From Hyalella azteca (lineage: Eukaryota; Arthropoda; Malacostraca; Amphipoda; Hyalellidae): 64,000 nt of DNA. The position numbers and the translations under genes are program-made. This document shows, in pieces, positions 35,225-46,363 of this stretch. Numbering within the stretch: position 1 is the first letter of the stretch; every line of letters begins with the position of its first letter. The notes beneath the pieces were generated by a model that had not been told where the DNA came from, did no database searches, and saw nothing but the letters and a program-made list of their open reading frames with translations. The stretch spans positions 86,615-150,614 of the forward strand of contig NW_025932956.1 of NCBI RefSeq assembly GCF_000764305.2, written 5' to 3'.

Positions 35225-36236
35225 GTAAGATATTCCTAATAATACTATAGCTAGTTTTAGATTTTCTCTGACTTTAGTAAAATTTTGTGCTACCCCTCCA
35301 GGAAATCTTCACTATTGCGCAGTTTCCTGAATTGTTGTTAAACGCTTGTTTAACATTATTTAGAAAGGATACACATGGATATTTCGAGTTACTTTTTGAA
35401 GATCAAACTATTATATTTTTTCCAAACTATTTTAAAAATATTTTTTTAATATGATTCTATGATTGAGCTGGAGGCAAATCAAAGTCTTTCCAGTCAGCTG
35501 ATGTCACCAGCTACAGATAGTATGGCCTCCAGACCACCATAGAACACAATTTTGGAAAATGTGCTTTTCCATTTTTATTTGCCTGTCAAGATTAAGTACC
35601 ATATTAAACCACAACATGTATTCGTAGCAAAAAATCATATTAATTGCCGAGCTCTAATCTGAATAGTAAAAGGATACGTCTTAAGTTATTATATAAATAT
35701 ATGATGGGAAGTCAAAGTTTACACCACATCAATAATTGATTCGTTTCGTTATTTCTCGTTATGTCTCGGTACAATGGCTATAAATTCCGGGAAATTTTAA
35801 GCTACCTATTTTAACCGGGATGTCTTGTCTCGTCTCGGTATCGTCCCGGAATTCCTATGGAGAGCTGAAAATTGTCCCGGTTTTTATTGCGAACCTGGGA
35901 CAGAGCCTGTTGTCTCGTATCGGATAGAAAAAATACCAAACGCAGGAGTCTAACGCCGAGCTCACCTCTCAACAAAAATCTACGGAGGAAGATACAAAAT
36001 TTCAAGTATCATGGGCACGAGACTTCACATATACAGAAGTTTTAAGGTGGAATAGAGCGATGCTCAAACGTCTTAAGTAAGCGGACTGAGATTTTATTTT
36101 AATTTTGTTATCGTGTTGTTACTCTCCGAAGGAAGAACCGGTCACGTGATATAATATTTATAATAATATTCTACTGGGACCTTAAGAAGGTATTACAGAA
36201 CAATGTACATGTACATCAATTTGCAGACCTAGGCCT
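35225..36236. other. Intergenic, no feature recognised
   Basis: No supported gene. 35800-35930 has repeated CCCGG-containing words (AACCGGGATG, CGTCCCGGAATT, TTGTCCCGG) and TCTCGT words, but no clear unit. Confidence 0.35.
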
Positions 36237-36365
36237 ATACTTTCAAAAAAAGTTAAGCGATCGGAAGTTCATCAGCCAATCATTGATGGCCCTTCAAGCC
36301 AAATCCACCAATCACAGACTAGAAAATAGAGCGTAAGTACTTACATTCACTTAGCGAATTTTGAA
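36237..36365 (-). mobile_element. Penelope-like element fragment (RT thumb region)
   Basis: Matches 43810-43935 of the larger Penelope-like element in the same orientation (AAAAAAAGTTAAG, GGAAGTTCATCAGCCAA.CATTGA, TTACTTACATTCACTTAGCG). Minus-strand frames contain LSE.KYLR, as in the thumb segment there. No terminal repeat was seen; truncated on both sides. Confidence 0.65.
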
Positions 36366-36653
36366 AGTATGGTCCCTGATATTTCCGTTGACAGATACCG
36401 TAAAACACACTCCGAACTCTAAAAAACTTCAACTGACGCAGCAAGCAAAGAAGGCATTTGACCACGTGAAGCTCATTCTCGCGGACTTGACCGCGCTTGC
36501 TCACCCTACTAATGTTGTATCACATTATCAACTTTTATCGCTGCATAACTCAAATTAAAAGTTGTTATACTCCCGCACTGTTTGCCTTCTGTTGCACATT
36601 GGTATTTAACAATGGTACGAGTTCTTTGTCAGTAAATAATGCACCTATGGACG

Positions 36654-37174
36654 TGTGATGAAATACTATGCAAATTTCCCTCCACTGACTATCAGACCGC
36701 ATAGATTATGCACGACCAGCTCTGATGTCGGCGGTAAATTTTATGTGGCCGTCAGATTAGCTGCTTATCCCGACTTGTATATTGGATCCTCGCTCGTGGG
36801 ATTTGACTCTGACGCCAGGAATCGTGCGTTCATTCACGAAAACTCCATGCTCTGGCTCAATCTCCTCGCAATTGACTCTTATCAGCTCTCGTGTCCGATT
36901 CTTTTACTAATTCCCAGGGTATCCGATTTGTTAATTTATTCAGTTCTATTTCGCATCCGTTGTAATTGTTTAGCATCAATTTGATGTTTATCCATAAACA
37001 TATTGAATTAAGCTTGTTTGAGCTGTCAATCCGTTCAGTCCAAGCTATTGCTAATCTATCCAGTAGGGAAGGATCCTCTATTTTTCGGTTATTGGTGGGC
37101 GTGGCATTTAAGACCATCCCGACTTTTAAGGTGACGCAATTGGTTATTCGAGATATATAAGGTATTTCGTCACA
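36654..37174 (+). mobile_element. Probable 5' LTR of a Gypsy-type retrotransposon
   Basis: 521 bp beginning TGTGATGAAATA and ending TATTTCGTCACA, which are near-perfect inverted termini of TG...CA form. A TATATAAGG box lies close to the right end. Immediately downstream is TTTTGGTGGCCAGTATGGGG, positioned and composed like the tRNA primer-binding region of Gypsy-like elements. The gag remnant starts 100 bases later. No 3' LTR copy is in the window, so the element is truncated. Confidence 0.55.
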
Positions 37175-37273
37175 TTTTGGTGGCCAGTATGGGGACGGTC
37201 AGGTATCCTTTAATTGTCACGGGCAGAATTTTTCACGTAAACTCAATTTTCTACTCGATTATAATTATTATCT

Positions 37274-38240
37274 ATGGCGGTAAGTTTAGAGACGTCACTA
37301 GATTCAACTTTTATTACGGACGGGAAAAACTTAAGATTTGAGGGGGCAAGAATTGCGCGATTATGATAGAAAACGTAAACTAGAACACCGTAAATCCGAA
37401 GAGGAAGAGCGCGAGTTGCGTAAATTAGAATTAACGCGGGAAGGAGCGAGAGAGAGAGAGAGAGAGCTGAGCAGGAGATCGATAGAGAGAAGCGTGCTCA
37501 CGAACGTGAACTGAAAGCGCTCGAGCTGGAGAAGCTCAAACTGCAGGTCGAGCGCTAAGGTGCTCGTACACGGGGACAGTACTGGCGGCAAGTAGATCTG
37601 ACAAATGCCAAATGTCTGCCGCTTGTTGTCTATCCCACAAGTAAGCTTAGACACGAGGCAAGTTTAAGATGCCGTCGTGCCTGTATCTAGTCGTTACCGG
37701 CACGGCGGCACCTTATATAAACTTGCCTCGTGTCTAAGCTTCCTTACGGGATAGACAACAAGCGGCAGACATTTGGTATTTGTCAGATCTACTTGCCGCC
37801 AGTACTGTCTTCGTGTATAGGCACCTTTAGGCACGTGAAGCTCAGCTTAAACTTGCGAGATTACAATCAAACTCCAATCAATTAATTCTTCTGGAATCCG
37901 ACCTGTCACAAAGTTGGCCGGCTACAAGGAGGGAGAAGACTATTTATTTGAATACTTTTGAAAAGATGATAGAAGCCTATCAGTGGAGTGATACCATCGC
38001 CGTTACGGCTTGTTAAACGGTTTCGATAACACCAAGGTTAGTCTTTTTCTCAGGAAGTTACCGTTGGATTCTATGTATGCTGAAATGAAGCACCAGATTA
38101 TCAAGACCTGCGGTTACGCGATTTACGACTACCAGTCCAGATTCAGGAATGTCAAGCAGAAGAGTGGTTCATTCAGACAATTTGTACTTTATTTTTGTGA
38201 AAATTTCAGTAAAAAATGCCAGATTAAAAAAAGTGTAAAA
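37274..38240 (+). pseudogene. Gypsy-type gag remnant, frameshifted and split by a MITE
   Basis: ATG at 37274 opens MAVSLETSLDSTFITDGKNL. The frame then shifts into a charged coiled coil (ELRDYDRKRKLEHRKSEEEE) with a GAGAGA run causing another shift (AEQEIDREKRAHERELKALE). A 270-bp MITE (37558-37827) interrupts it. After this come AREAQLKLARLQ, TFEKMIEAYQWSD, FLRKLPLDSMYAEMK and YDYQSRFRNVKQKSGSFRQF, the order seen in capsid regions of many arthropod Gypsy-like gags. Several stops and frameshifts are present and no protease/RT follows. Confidence 0.6.
37558..37827. mobile_element. 270-bp foldback MITE inside the gag remnant
   Basis: The arms are about 85-110 bases and nearly perfect: GGCGGCAAGTAGATCTGACA on the left has its exact complement on the right, ending near 37800. 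It is bounded by TA (37556-37557 and 37828-37829) and starts AGGTGC. The gag reading resumes on its far side, so the insertion point is defined. Confidence 0.75.
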
Positions 38241-38865
38241 TGAATGAAGAAAAAGAAGAAGGGGGGGTGAGGTGGTGAATAACTGGTTTTCAGCAGCAAC
38301 CTTTACACGTATGATAACTTTTTTGCAATCATTTTTGTGCCAACACAAATATATATATAAGTTTATATTCACAAAGCACCAAGTTAGCAACAACTTACTT
38401 TGCCTGGCGTCTGTCGTCCCTGCCAGGGATTGGCGTGCGCCCATATGGTCGAGAAGCTGAGCTGTGTGAAGGGTGCATGCGACTGTCCAGTCAATGCTTA
38501 AAAGAACCCATCATCAGCGTCATTATAACTTGTATAACTTATAACTATAACGAACTTCTAACTACAACTAAATCTTGTAACTGTAACCTATAACTGTATT
38601 TAACGTATAAGTAATTGTATTACTATCGTGCTCACTCAGCTTCACAATCGTTGACGGTTGGGAGGGTGCGCGGTCAAAAGATCTCTCCAACCAGAACCTA
38701 GTCTACAGGTTCCACCAACGTTATTTTGTGCCAGTGTTCTGTTTAAATGAATATTAAGTTAAATACAATATTCATTACTTTCTGCTTCCGTTTTTCTTAT
38801 GATATAAGATAGTAAAACAGCCATTCTTACACTGCAAAGAGCTTGCTCGGATTCCGATGCTAATG
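38241..38865. other. Intergenic, low-complexity TATAACT tract
   Basis: 38520-38620 is a degenerate run of TATAACT/TAACTA words. 38400-38500 and 38630-38720 are GC-richer with no supported reading frame. This is the junction between the retrotransposon remnant and segmental duplicate B. Confidence 0.4.
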
Positions 38866-41800
38866 GCAATTGATAATCAATTGGATTCTCGCTAGATGAT
38901 ACAAGCTAATTTGCTGCACAAGGTTCTGTTCTGGCAAGTTTATAGGTAATCGTCCAATGATGCTTGAAGCTAAACATTTGCTTTGCGAACAATATCGGAA
39001 ATTACGAACAAAGGGTCTCAATACTGTATAGAGTAAAATGATAATACATAGTTATATGCAGGCTTTTATTGATATAATCAGATTGCAGTTAACTTAAATC
39101 TGAGAGCAAAGTTGTAGTTATCAAATTGCGATTCAAATCCGCGCGGAAGTGATGTAGTCAATAAATTTGGAACTATGGATTTGGTCTTGAATGGTTAGAT
39201 TTTAAAGACATAAGCAACCTTTGCACAGTAAAGATGTCTTATGTCAGAAAAAAAATTTATTTAGGATGTATACACTTACAACGAACATTTAGGGGTTATT
39301 TCTCGTGTTCAATTTAGATTCAATTCAATTATTTTGTGCTTTCACTCTCCTTCATCTGGCTTGTACAATGTAGAATAGTTTTCATCCTATTATTGCAGAA
39401 TTTGTCTGAATCTGTTCACTAGATTGAATTTTTAAAATATATTCCATTATCCTACCCTACAACATACACTACTTGGAAATTTCTGTTAGCGCTCAGAGCA
39501 GAACTGCTGAAAATATTATGCTCGCAAATTTTCCGGTGTTGCAAATCCTCGTAAGCTCCTAAATCTGATTTCAAAACCAAAGAAGTAAAGAAATGGCATA
39601 AAAGTCAATTCCTATAATTTAAATTTTGAAATAAATTCAACAAATTGTATTAGAGAATTTTTATAATTAGCAATCACCTCAATTGCTTAACTACTCATTC
39701 CACTTGAAGTCCTCTTTCAGTCTTCTCAATGAAGCGAACTTTTTAGCTGGGAATATTGAACTGAGCCATATACATAAGTTACCCGTCAGTAAAGACACGT
39801 CTGAGCGTTGGTTTCTTTTCTAACTGTGACTAAAAAGATGCCAGTGACTAAGAGCAACGTGAGAAGTAAATATTTTAGATTAAAATAAAAAGTAAAATTA
39901 AAAATGAATTTTTTCATAAAAGTGAGTTATTTCTAATTCACACATTCAAATCACGAATATAAATTTTAAATTAAAATTATCCGTTTAAATTGGTCAGCTC
40001 AAATCTCATCAGTAGCATAAAAAACTGCCGAAATGTATGCGCATCGCCATTTCATATATTCCTTCGTGGTTTGAACATTTATTAACTTTTGTTTTGTATT
40101 ACACTGATATATAATAATGATACCAGAATGTACATATTCACAGTTATGAATTTATCCTAACCGCATAAATTTATGCATTATGCTTGTTTTCTAATTCCAA
40201 CTACGCATTCTGCATAACGGTTAGTTCTTTTTAAATGGCGAATATTTTAATTTACTGGCTTTGCCTTAAGTTGATCATTACATTCAGCAATTAAATAAAT
40301 GTATAAATGTACATTTCAATATGATTCAATGTAATATATAACGTAACCATTGGTATGGTCTGTTCAATTATCAATCGGTGATAATCATAAAACAAGAATA
40401 AGCAAAAAGTTAACATTTAGGGCACTTGAGAAAAAATTTCTGATGGTAATCTACAAAAATTTTCGAGAATGTCAATGGCAACCAGCAATTTCTGTGATTT
40501 ATTAGCTCATGCTGCAAAATAAACGAAAAGTTCTCATGATAAAAGAGTTTTTAATGTGGTTCTCCAAAAGCATAATTAGGCTAAAAAATCCCGACTGTTA
40601 TTCACTCACTGATGAGCAGATAAAATAAAGGCAGATTAGGGTTTTGAATTATTAATTAATTATTAATTCCACTCCACAGTCACTTCGTGTTGAGGAAGGA
40701 AGTTCGCAGTCACGCGTGGGTGTGGAGTGAATTCCACAACCACGAGTGATTGTGAAGGGAAGTCGAGTTTGACGTATCGAGTATATCTTCCGAGGTTTGG
40801 AACTGTACCAGGATGATAAGGTACGTTGCCACGAAGCAAGAAATCTGAAAAATATAGCAGTGATAGTGAATAACTTATTTATTTACAATGGGAGACAACA
40901 ATGCTTTTTACAAGGGTTTTGAAGCTAGGAAATGAGAGATGGATAATAACTGGAAGTTGAACTGATGAATTTATGGTTGAAAATTTCTCCAAGTATTAGA
41001 AAAATTAAATTTTTTAAGTGATAACCCAACATGAATTTGTGATGATTGATGGATAATGTTATTTGTGACTCAAAATCGAAGAACAAACAAATTTCGCTAA
41101 AATTTTTTATCAACTGACAGTAACTGTAGAAAAAGTTTTGGCAAACGTTGACGAACCCTTAGACAATGTGTTCAGTAAATCATCCATCACATATTAGCTT
41201 AGAATTATATTATTAATGAATTTACTTGTGTGCGTTTTCGCGTTTCTTACTCTGTCTTCGCGACTTTTAATACGTATGAAAGTTTGTGTATATTATGGCG
41301 CCTGAGTGTTTTATGGTGGCGTTTCTGAATTAAAAATGGAGCTGGTCTCGGAAACAAGTATGGATCAAACCATGTTTTATTTGCCGAATTTTCGATGCAT
41401 TACATTTTTCACTGTGGAAGAAAAAACAATCTTTGTCGATTGTGATAAAAAAAATCATTTTTAGCGCTCTCACATGTGTATGTTGCTGCAAGCACTATAC
41501 TAGTGAAAAAGTGATGAGTGGATCAGTTATATTGATGATACAAACCAGGCGGGACATATGTTATTATTTTGTAAGACTCTTTTTCAACACAATCATACGG
41601 GTTTCCTCCAATATAGAAACCTCTATGAACTTGTTTTCAATGAATTTTTCCAGAGAATTTCAACAGACGAGATGCCAATACTGTATATATCCTTTTGAAA
41701 TGAACCTTCCTTGATTTCTAGGTATACCTAGAATCAGATATTTTTAATTCGTTCCTCTATTATCCTCAACCTGCAGAAGTCTATTTGCTGAATTAAATTT

Positions 41801-42438
41801 CCCGTGTGATAGTTAATAAGATATAATCCATAATTTATTCGAACCTTACATGAATTATGCACGTTCATGTATGTACAAATACGTTCTTTTAATACTATGA
41901 GGTCTACATCATAAATGCTTTCCCAAGGAAACATTATATTCATGTGAAATCATGGAACCATTCTATTTTTTTGGAATTAACGAAAGCTTGAACATCAAGT
42001 AAACTCATTGCAACGACAATTTATAGAAGATATATATTGCAAAGACAATTCATAATCAGCAGATATAGCAATAGAGTATGAATAACAAGGCCTCACGTCA
42101 ACGATGCGAAATCGAGAAAGCGTGAACAAGCCACACACGGTGAAGCCGGGATCCGCAGCTAGCAGCTCTCGTAAGTTGTGCAGCTGAAAAGTTACGATAA
42201 AGTTGTAAACAGGTCAACAAAGTTACGATAAAGTTGTAAACAGGTCAAAAAAAGTTATGATAAACATGTAAACTGGTCAACAACCGGAGTAAGTAACTGT
42301 AATGCTAGACAAAATACGTATTGATACGAATAGTTTGTATTGAATAACAACCAATGAGTTATCCGGGACACCCAATTGACCATTACCTAAAATTTAAAGA
42401 AGTAAATAACTCAGTACTCACTGCAGTGAGTGACAGAG

Positions 42439-42552
42439 AGCGCATTTTCTCGTCGACGAAAACATGAAGTCACGGACGGACAGACAGACGGATAGACGGA
42501 CGGACATGACGAGCACAATAGTGCATTTTTACCATAGATGAGAAAATGCGCT
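42439..42552. mobile_element. R1 inverted-repeat element (copy 2 of 3, inverted)
   Basis: AGCGCATTTTCTC at 42439 and GAGAAAATGCGCT ending at 42552, with GTCGACGAAAACATGAAGTC and GGACGGACAGACAG between. It is the reverse complement of the copies at 12564 and 56561. Absent from duplicate A. Confidence 0.7.
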
Positions 42553-42915
42553 AAAAATACTGAATGAGAAAGTGATCTTGAGCCCTCGCTTTGAGGCTAG
42601 ATTGGTTTATACTCACAGCTATGGAAAATTTACCATAATCAAAATTAATGGTGAAACATCGCTCTTTTGCAAAAGTCCAGGTAGTTTGTTGGTAGCTTAT
42701 CACTAGAGTAGCTAGCTCTGCTTAACACTAATGAATATTGAATATAACAGTAATAAGTCGAATAAAAAAACTATGAGTGAAGGAAGCCGGTGAATCATCG
42801 ATAAAAATTTATTAGGTTTTATTTACAGATTGTGCGTGGCTGCGTTAGTGTAACCGAATGAATGTGTCTTTATTTAGGATGATATATCCACCGAAAACAT
42901 ACCAATGTACTAGTG

Positions 42916-44248
42916 GCTAAAAACTTAGAAGCAAAGAAAACTCCACAAAAATTCATAGTATCTTTAAAGAAAACGTTTCGGAGTCCAGCTCCATCGTTAG
43001 TTCGAAAATTCTAGAACACAGATAAATCAGTAATTAGTACAGTCAAGATTACAACAAAAAACCCAAGCTGTAAAACCTACCTATTTACAATTTCAAGCGG
43101 GTAAGAGATAAAAGCTAAATTCAAACTAGGCCTCTGTTTAAAAATATACAATGATTCTAAAATGCGCAAATCAGAAACACCGGAACTGGAAGCTAAAACT
43201 TTGAAGTCACTGTCAGAAACTGTAACATCACACTGCTCGGCGTGAGCCCGCACAGCCGAATGAGGTGGGCGCGACAGTAAGTTACCAGTTCTATAACTCC
43301 GGTCCCTATGCTCTGCGACCCTAGAATAAAGATTGCGAGACGTCATCCCGACGTACGCAGATGCACATCGTGCGCAATTATATTTATAAACTAAGGGACG
43401 ATCGCAAGTGCATAGGGAGAGTTTTTTGTACATAAAAAAGAACCGATTTTAAAATGGTTGACCAATATGACACGAACAATAACATTTGTGAAATACTTCG
43501 AAAACAAAAGTTTTAGCTCCCTTGACATAGTTTCGGCTGCAGGGCCGAAATATGGAAAAGAGCAATAAACAACATCCCTACCGTCGCGCTCGGGAGCAAC
43601 CTCATTGTACCGCTTAGACATTAATTTCTTTATTTGGGTAAATACCAGATTAGTCGGAAATCCATTAGGCGAAAAGATATTGCGTAGAAATTCGAATTCA
43701 GCGTGCAAAATATTTTAAGTCGAACAAATACGAAAGCCCCGATGTAAAAGTGTTTGAATCCCATTAATCTTAAATCGAAACGAGCAAAAGCTAAAAAAGC
43801 CGGGCCCATACTTACAAAAAAAGTTAAGTGTTCGTAAGTTCATCAGCCAAACATTGACGGCCTTTCAAGCAAAATCCACCAATCATAGACAAGAAAATAG
43901 TGCGTAAGTACTTACGTTCACTTAGCGAATTCCGGAATACAGAAGTTTGAAAACGGCCATTAGATTTAGTAATATTACAGTCGAGGAAGGACAGGCTATT
44001 GTTAGATTCCAGTTCCATAGTAAATTTGATGGATTTATGTTGCATTGATTTGCATGCAGCTTAGGTTTTTTGTTGTAATCTTGACTGTACTAATTACTGA
44101 TTCATCTGTGTTCTAGAATTTTCGAACTGACGATGGAGCTGGACTCCGAAACGTTTTCTTTAAAGATACAATGAATTTTTGTGGAGTTTTCTTTGTTTTT
44201 AAGTTTTTAGTGAATTTGCGATTCAAGCAAACCAGTGACATTATTACT
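42916..44248 (-). mobile_element. Penelope-like retroelement, 5'-truncated, with inverted terminal repeats
   Basis: Minus-strand remnants in order: RT thumb region (44045-43824: SIKFTMELESNN, LSFLDCNITK, FQTSVFR), linker (43708-43391: FLRNIFSPNGFPTNL, VVYCSFPYFGP), and GIY-YIG endonuclease (43433-43077: YKYNCARCASAYVGMTSR, RVAEHRDR, catalytic-type ILESLYI, RPSLNL). The RT palm is missing. The ends are about 120-bp inverted repeats carrying the TCCAGCTCCATCGTTAGTTC / GAACTGACGATGGAGCTGGA hammerhead-like core and GTACTAATTACTGATT. An 8-base direct repeat TACTAGTG flanks it (42908-42915, 44249-44256). It sits in an intron of the Gr and is absent from duplicate A. Several frameshifts, so inactive. 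Confidence 0.8.
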
Positions 44249-45030
44249 TACTAGTGACTATAAAGGCCAAATTTGTAATAGGTCGAAAAAGCTTTTTCGA
44301 ATCGTGCGTAGGAGGAGCCATTCGCACGCAGCCAGAACGGCAACTGTCGTACAAATGCCATACACCGATGTTCTTATTAGGTACGCGGTTTGCCTGGCAT
44401 GCACCATTGATGTACTTCAGTTTTACGTACGCATGTTGCCACGTATGCACCATCGACGCTCCACCAGTAATTTTAATTTTGTTTTGGAATATTCGCTTCA
44501 TCTTTGCTCAAATAAGTCTTAGGATGCTTAGTGAATAATTACTCATGATAGATGCGACTAAAATTAATAGACATTTATAATAAACCTAATATTATCCTGC
44601 TGAATGATAAAGCTTTCACTAACCTCCCGAGCAACGCTCTCATCTCGAAAAAGCCAAGTAAGGTGAAGAATCAGAGTTAGTAGCTCGTCACGCTGGAACA
44701 AAGGAAGTGATTTTATTAAAATGCAGAAATGGAGAGTAAATTGCTTGAGTAACAAATAAATTGAGTGTGAAATATTATTTTCCCTCAATAGATGGGCCGC
44801 CCAAATGAATAATTTTTTAATAATAGGACCGAGATCATCGTTCTCATCTTTTCTTTTGCTGTCCATGCGTTCCTCATCGCCGAATATTCTCATACGGAAA
44901 CTGGTGCGCAAATTTTGCCGAAAAATATTGGCCAGATCTGTAAAAAATACTAAAAAAGGTGCCACGATATCTAATAAAAGCCACCTGAAAGTCGTAAAAC
45001 ATTTTACTGATTAGTTAATCATCGAATATA

Positions 45031-45283
45031 CGTAATGTGTTAATGTGACTAATTTTAATGTGATTTTGACTAATTTTACAGTTTTCAGAGTATATACCTT
45101 GAACATTTAAAGTTTTGCGTAATGTGTTAATGTGACTAATTTTAATGTGACTTTGACTAATTTTACAGTTTTCAGAGTACCTTGAACATTTAAAATTTTG
45201 CGTAATGTGTTAATGTGACTAATTTTAATGTGACTTTGACTAATTTTACAGTTTTCAGAGTACCTGGAACATTTAAAGTTTTG
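45031..45283. repeat. Three tandem 83-87 bp units in a Gr intron
   Basis: Units start at 45031, 45118 and 45201 (CGTAATGTGTTAATGTGACT...). They are almost identical; the first has four extra bases (TATA). Each ends with AACATTTAAAGTTTTG or a one-base variant. Recent tandem amplification in the intron between exons 1 and 2 of the Gr at 40710-46363. Confidence 0.9.
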
Positions 45284-46363
45284 CGCGCAAAATTAACTTT
45301 TGAACTAAATAGTCGCAAAAGTTGCATGGTTAGTTCGTTTTTGTGCCACGATGAGAGAGTTCTGGATGCTAGTCCCGCTTACTTATTGCAGTGTCAGCGG
45401 TTAATATCCGCAACATGTATAAACAAAAAATATTACGCATGCGTAACATCAACCATGGAAATTTGAGCAACAATATATTTATTACGAGGTCGGTGATAAG
45501 AAACATTTACTGCGGACTGTTCAACATATAGTAACTCGAGAAAGATGTTCCGAAAGTAACGCGAAGTTGAGTGTATATACAGATTTTAGAAAGGTCTTTG
45601 AATTTCAGAGTTTAGAGTCTATAGAGTCTAGTTTTGAATAGAGTTGAATAGAGTCTAGTTTTGGTTTTCCCAAAAATAAACAATTAATCAAATCAAATAT
45701 CAATTTTTGAGAACCGATACTTGATTTTACTGGGAAAAATTTTTTTGAAGAGTGAACGCAGCGTACCTTCTTGAGGAGGATGTCAGGAACGCCGAGCAGG
45801 ATATTGCCAGCGGCCATTGTGAGCGCCAAATAAGCGATAGTTACGATGCTCACAAATGGCAGTTTGTTCTTCATGAGGAAGAAAAGAAATGCGCTTATGA
45901 TGGCAGTGCACACCATGTAAAGCATAATGAGAACGATGGGCACTCCCATGTACAGTTGAGTGACAGTGAACAATTCAGCCACTGACACCATGTTTCCCTC
46001 TATCCAGAAATGCAGGATATGAACAGTAGCTAAAAAGATCGACACTGGAATGAGACCAGCAATTGAAATAATGAAGGAGATTGACTTTTTATGAAGCAGG
46101 GACTCGTTCACTCCTTCAAGAGATTGATTCAACGAAATTACGACCAATTTCAAACTTCTTCCGTTTATTTGAATGTAGATGCAGAGTATCAATATAGCTG
46201 CAGTATCGATGCATTTGTTCATATTAAATGCAAATTCCAAAGTGGGCCCAAAGTAAACGCACGATGACATTATTCCCAATGTAGAGACCACAAAATACGC
46301 GATGATGATAGTCGATATGCAAATTTTCCACAAGATGCAGTACAAACTCACAGGAGAGAACAT

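Larger units (their letters stand above)
38866..44755. repeat. Segmental duplicate B (partner 30585-35040)
   Basis: Same-orientation partner of duplicate A. It contains three insertions relative to A: the R1 element at 42439-42552, a 27-32 bp repeated tract near 42205-42290 (AAAGTTACGATAAAGTTGTA words), and the Penelope-like element at 42916-44248. It carries the exons 3 to 5 of the Gr that starts at 46363. Confidence 0.8.
40710..46363 (-). pseudogene. Gustatory receptor with canonical C-terminus, probably decayed in the middle
   Basis: Exon 1 46363-45767 (199 codons, several hydrophobic segments, ends AAG|gtacgc, phase 0). Exon 2 begins after acceptor GACTTTCAG at 44984 and in the receptor-like frame reads WLLLDIVAPFLVFFTDLANI through IIKKLFIWAAHLLRENN, but that frame is one base out of register with exon 1. 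About 60 residues of TM5-TM6 that should follow are missing. Exon 3 44692-44624 (23 codons, ends GAG|gttagt). Two alternative penultimate exons are present: 42715-42617 (33 codons, CFTINFDYGKFSIA) and 42183-42097 (29 codons, FTVCGLFTLSRFRIVD). Final exon 40844-40710, with ATYLIILVQFQTSED, the textbook TYhhhhhQF motif, and a 44-residue tail. The 3' half is well preserved; the middle argues for a pseudogene unless an exon was missed. Confidence 0.7.

Noticed and set aside
37361..37654. 97-codon minus-strand open frame
   Set aside because: Antisense shadow of the charged coiled-coil part of the plus-strand gag remnant.
44235..44538. Overlapping open frames on both strands
   Set aside because: Intron of the Gr; conserved with duplicate A but frames differ, so no CDS call. 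Reported only as a conserved block.
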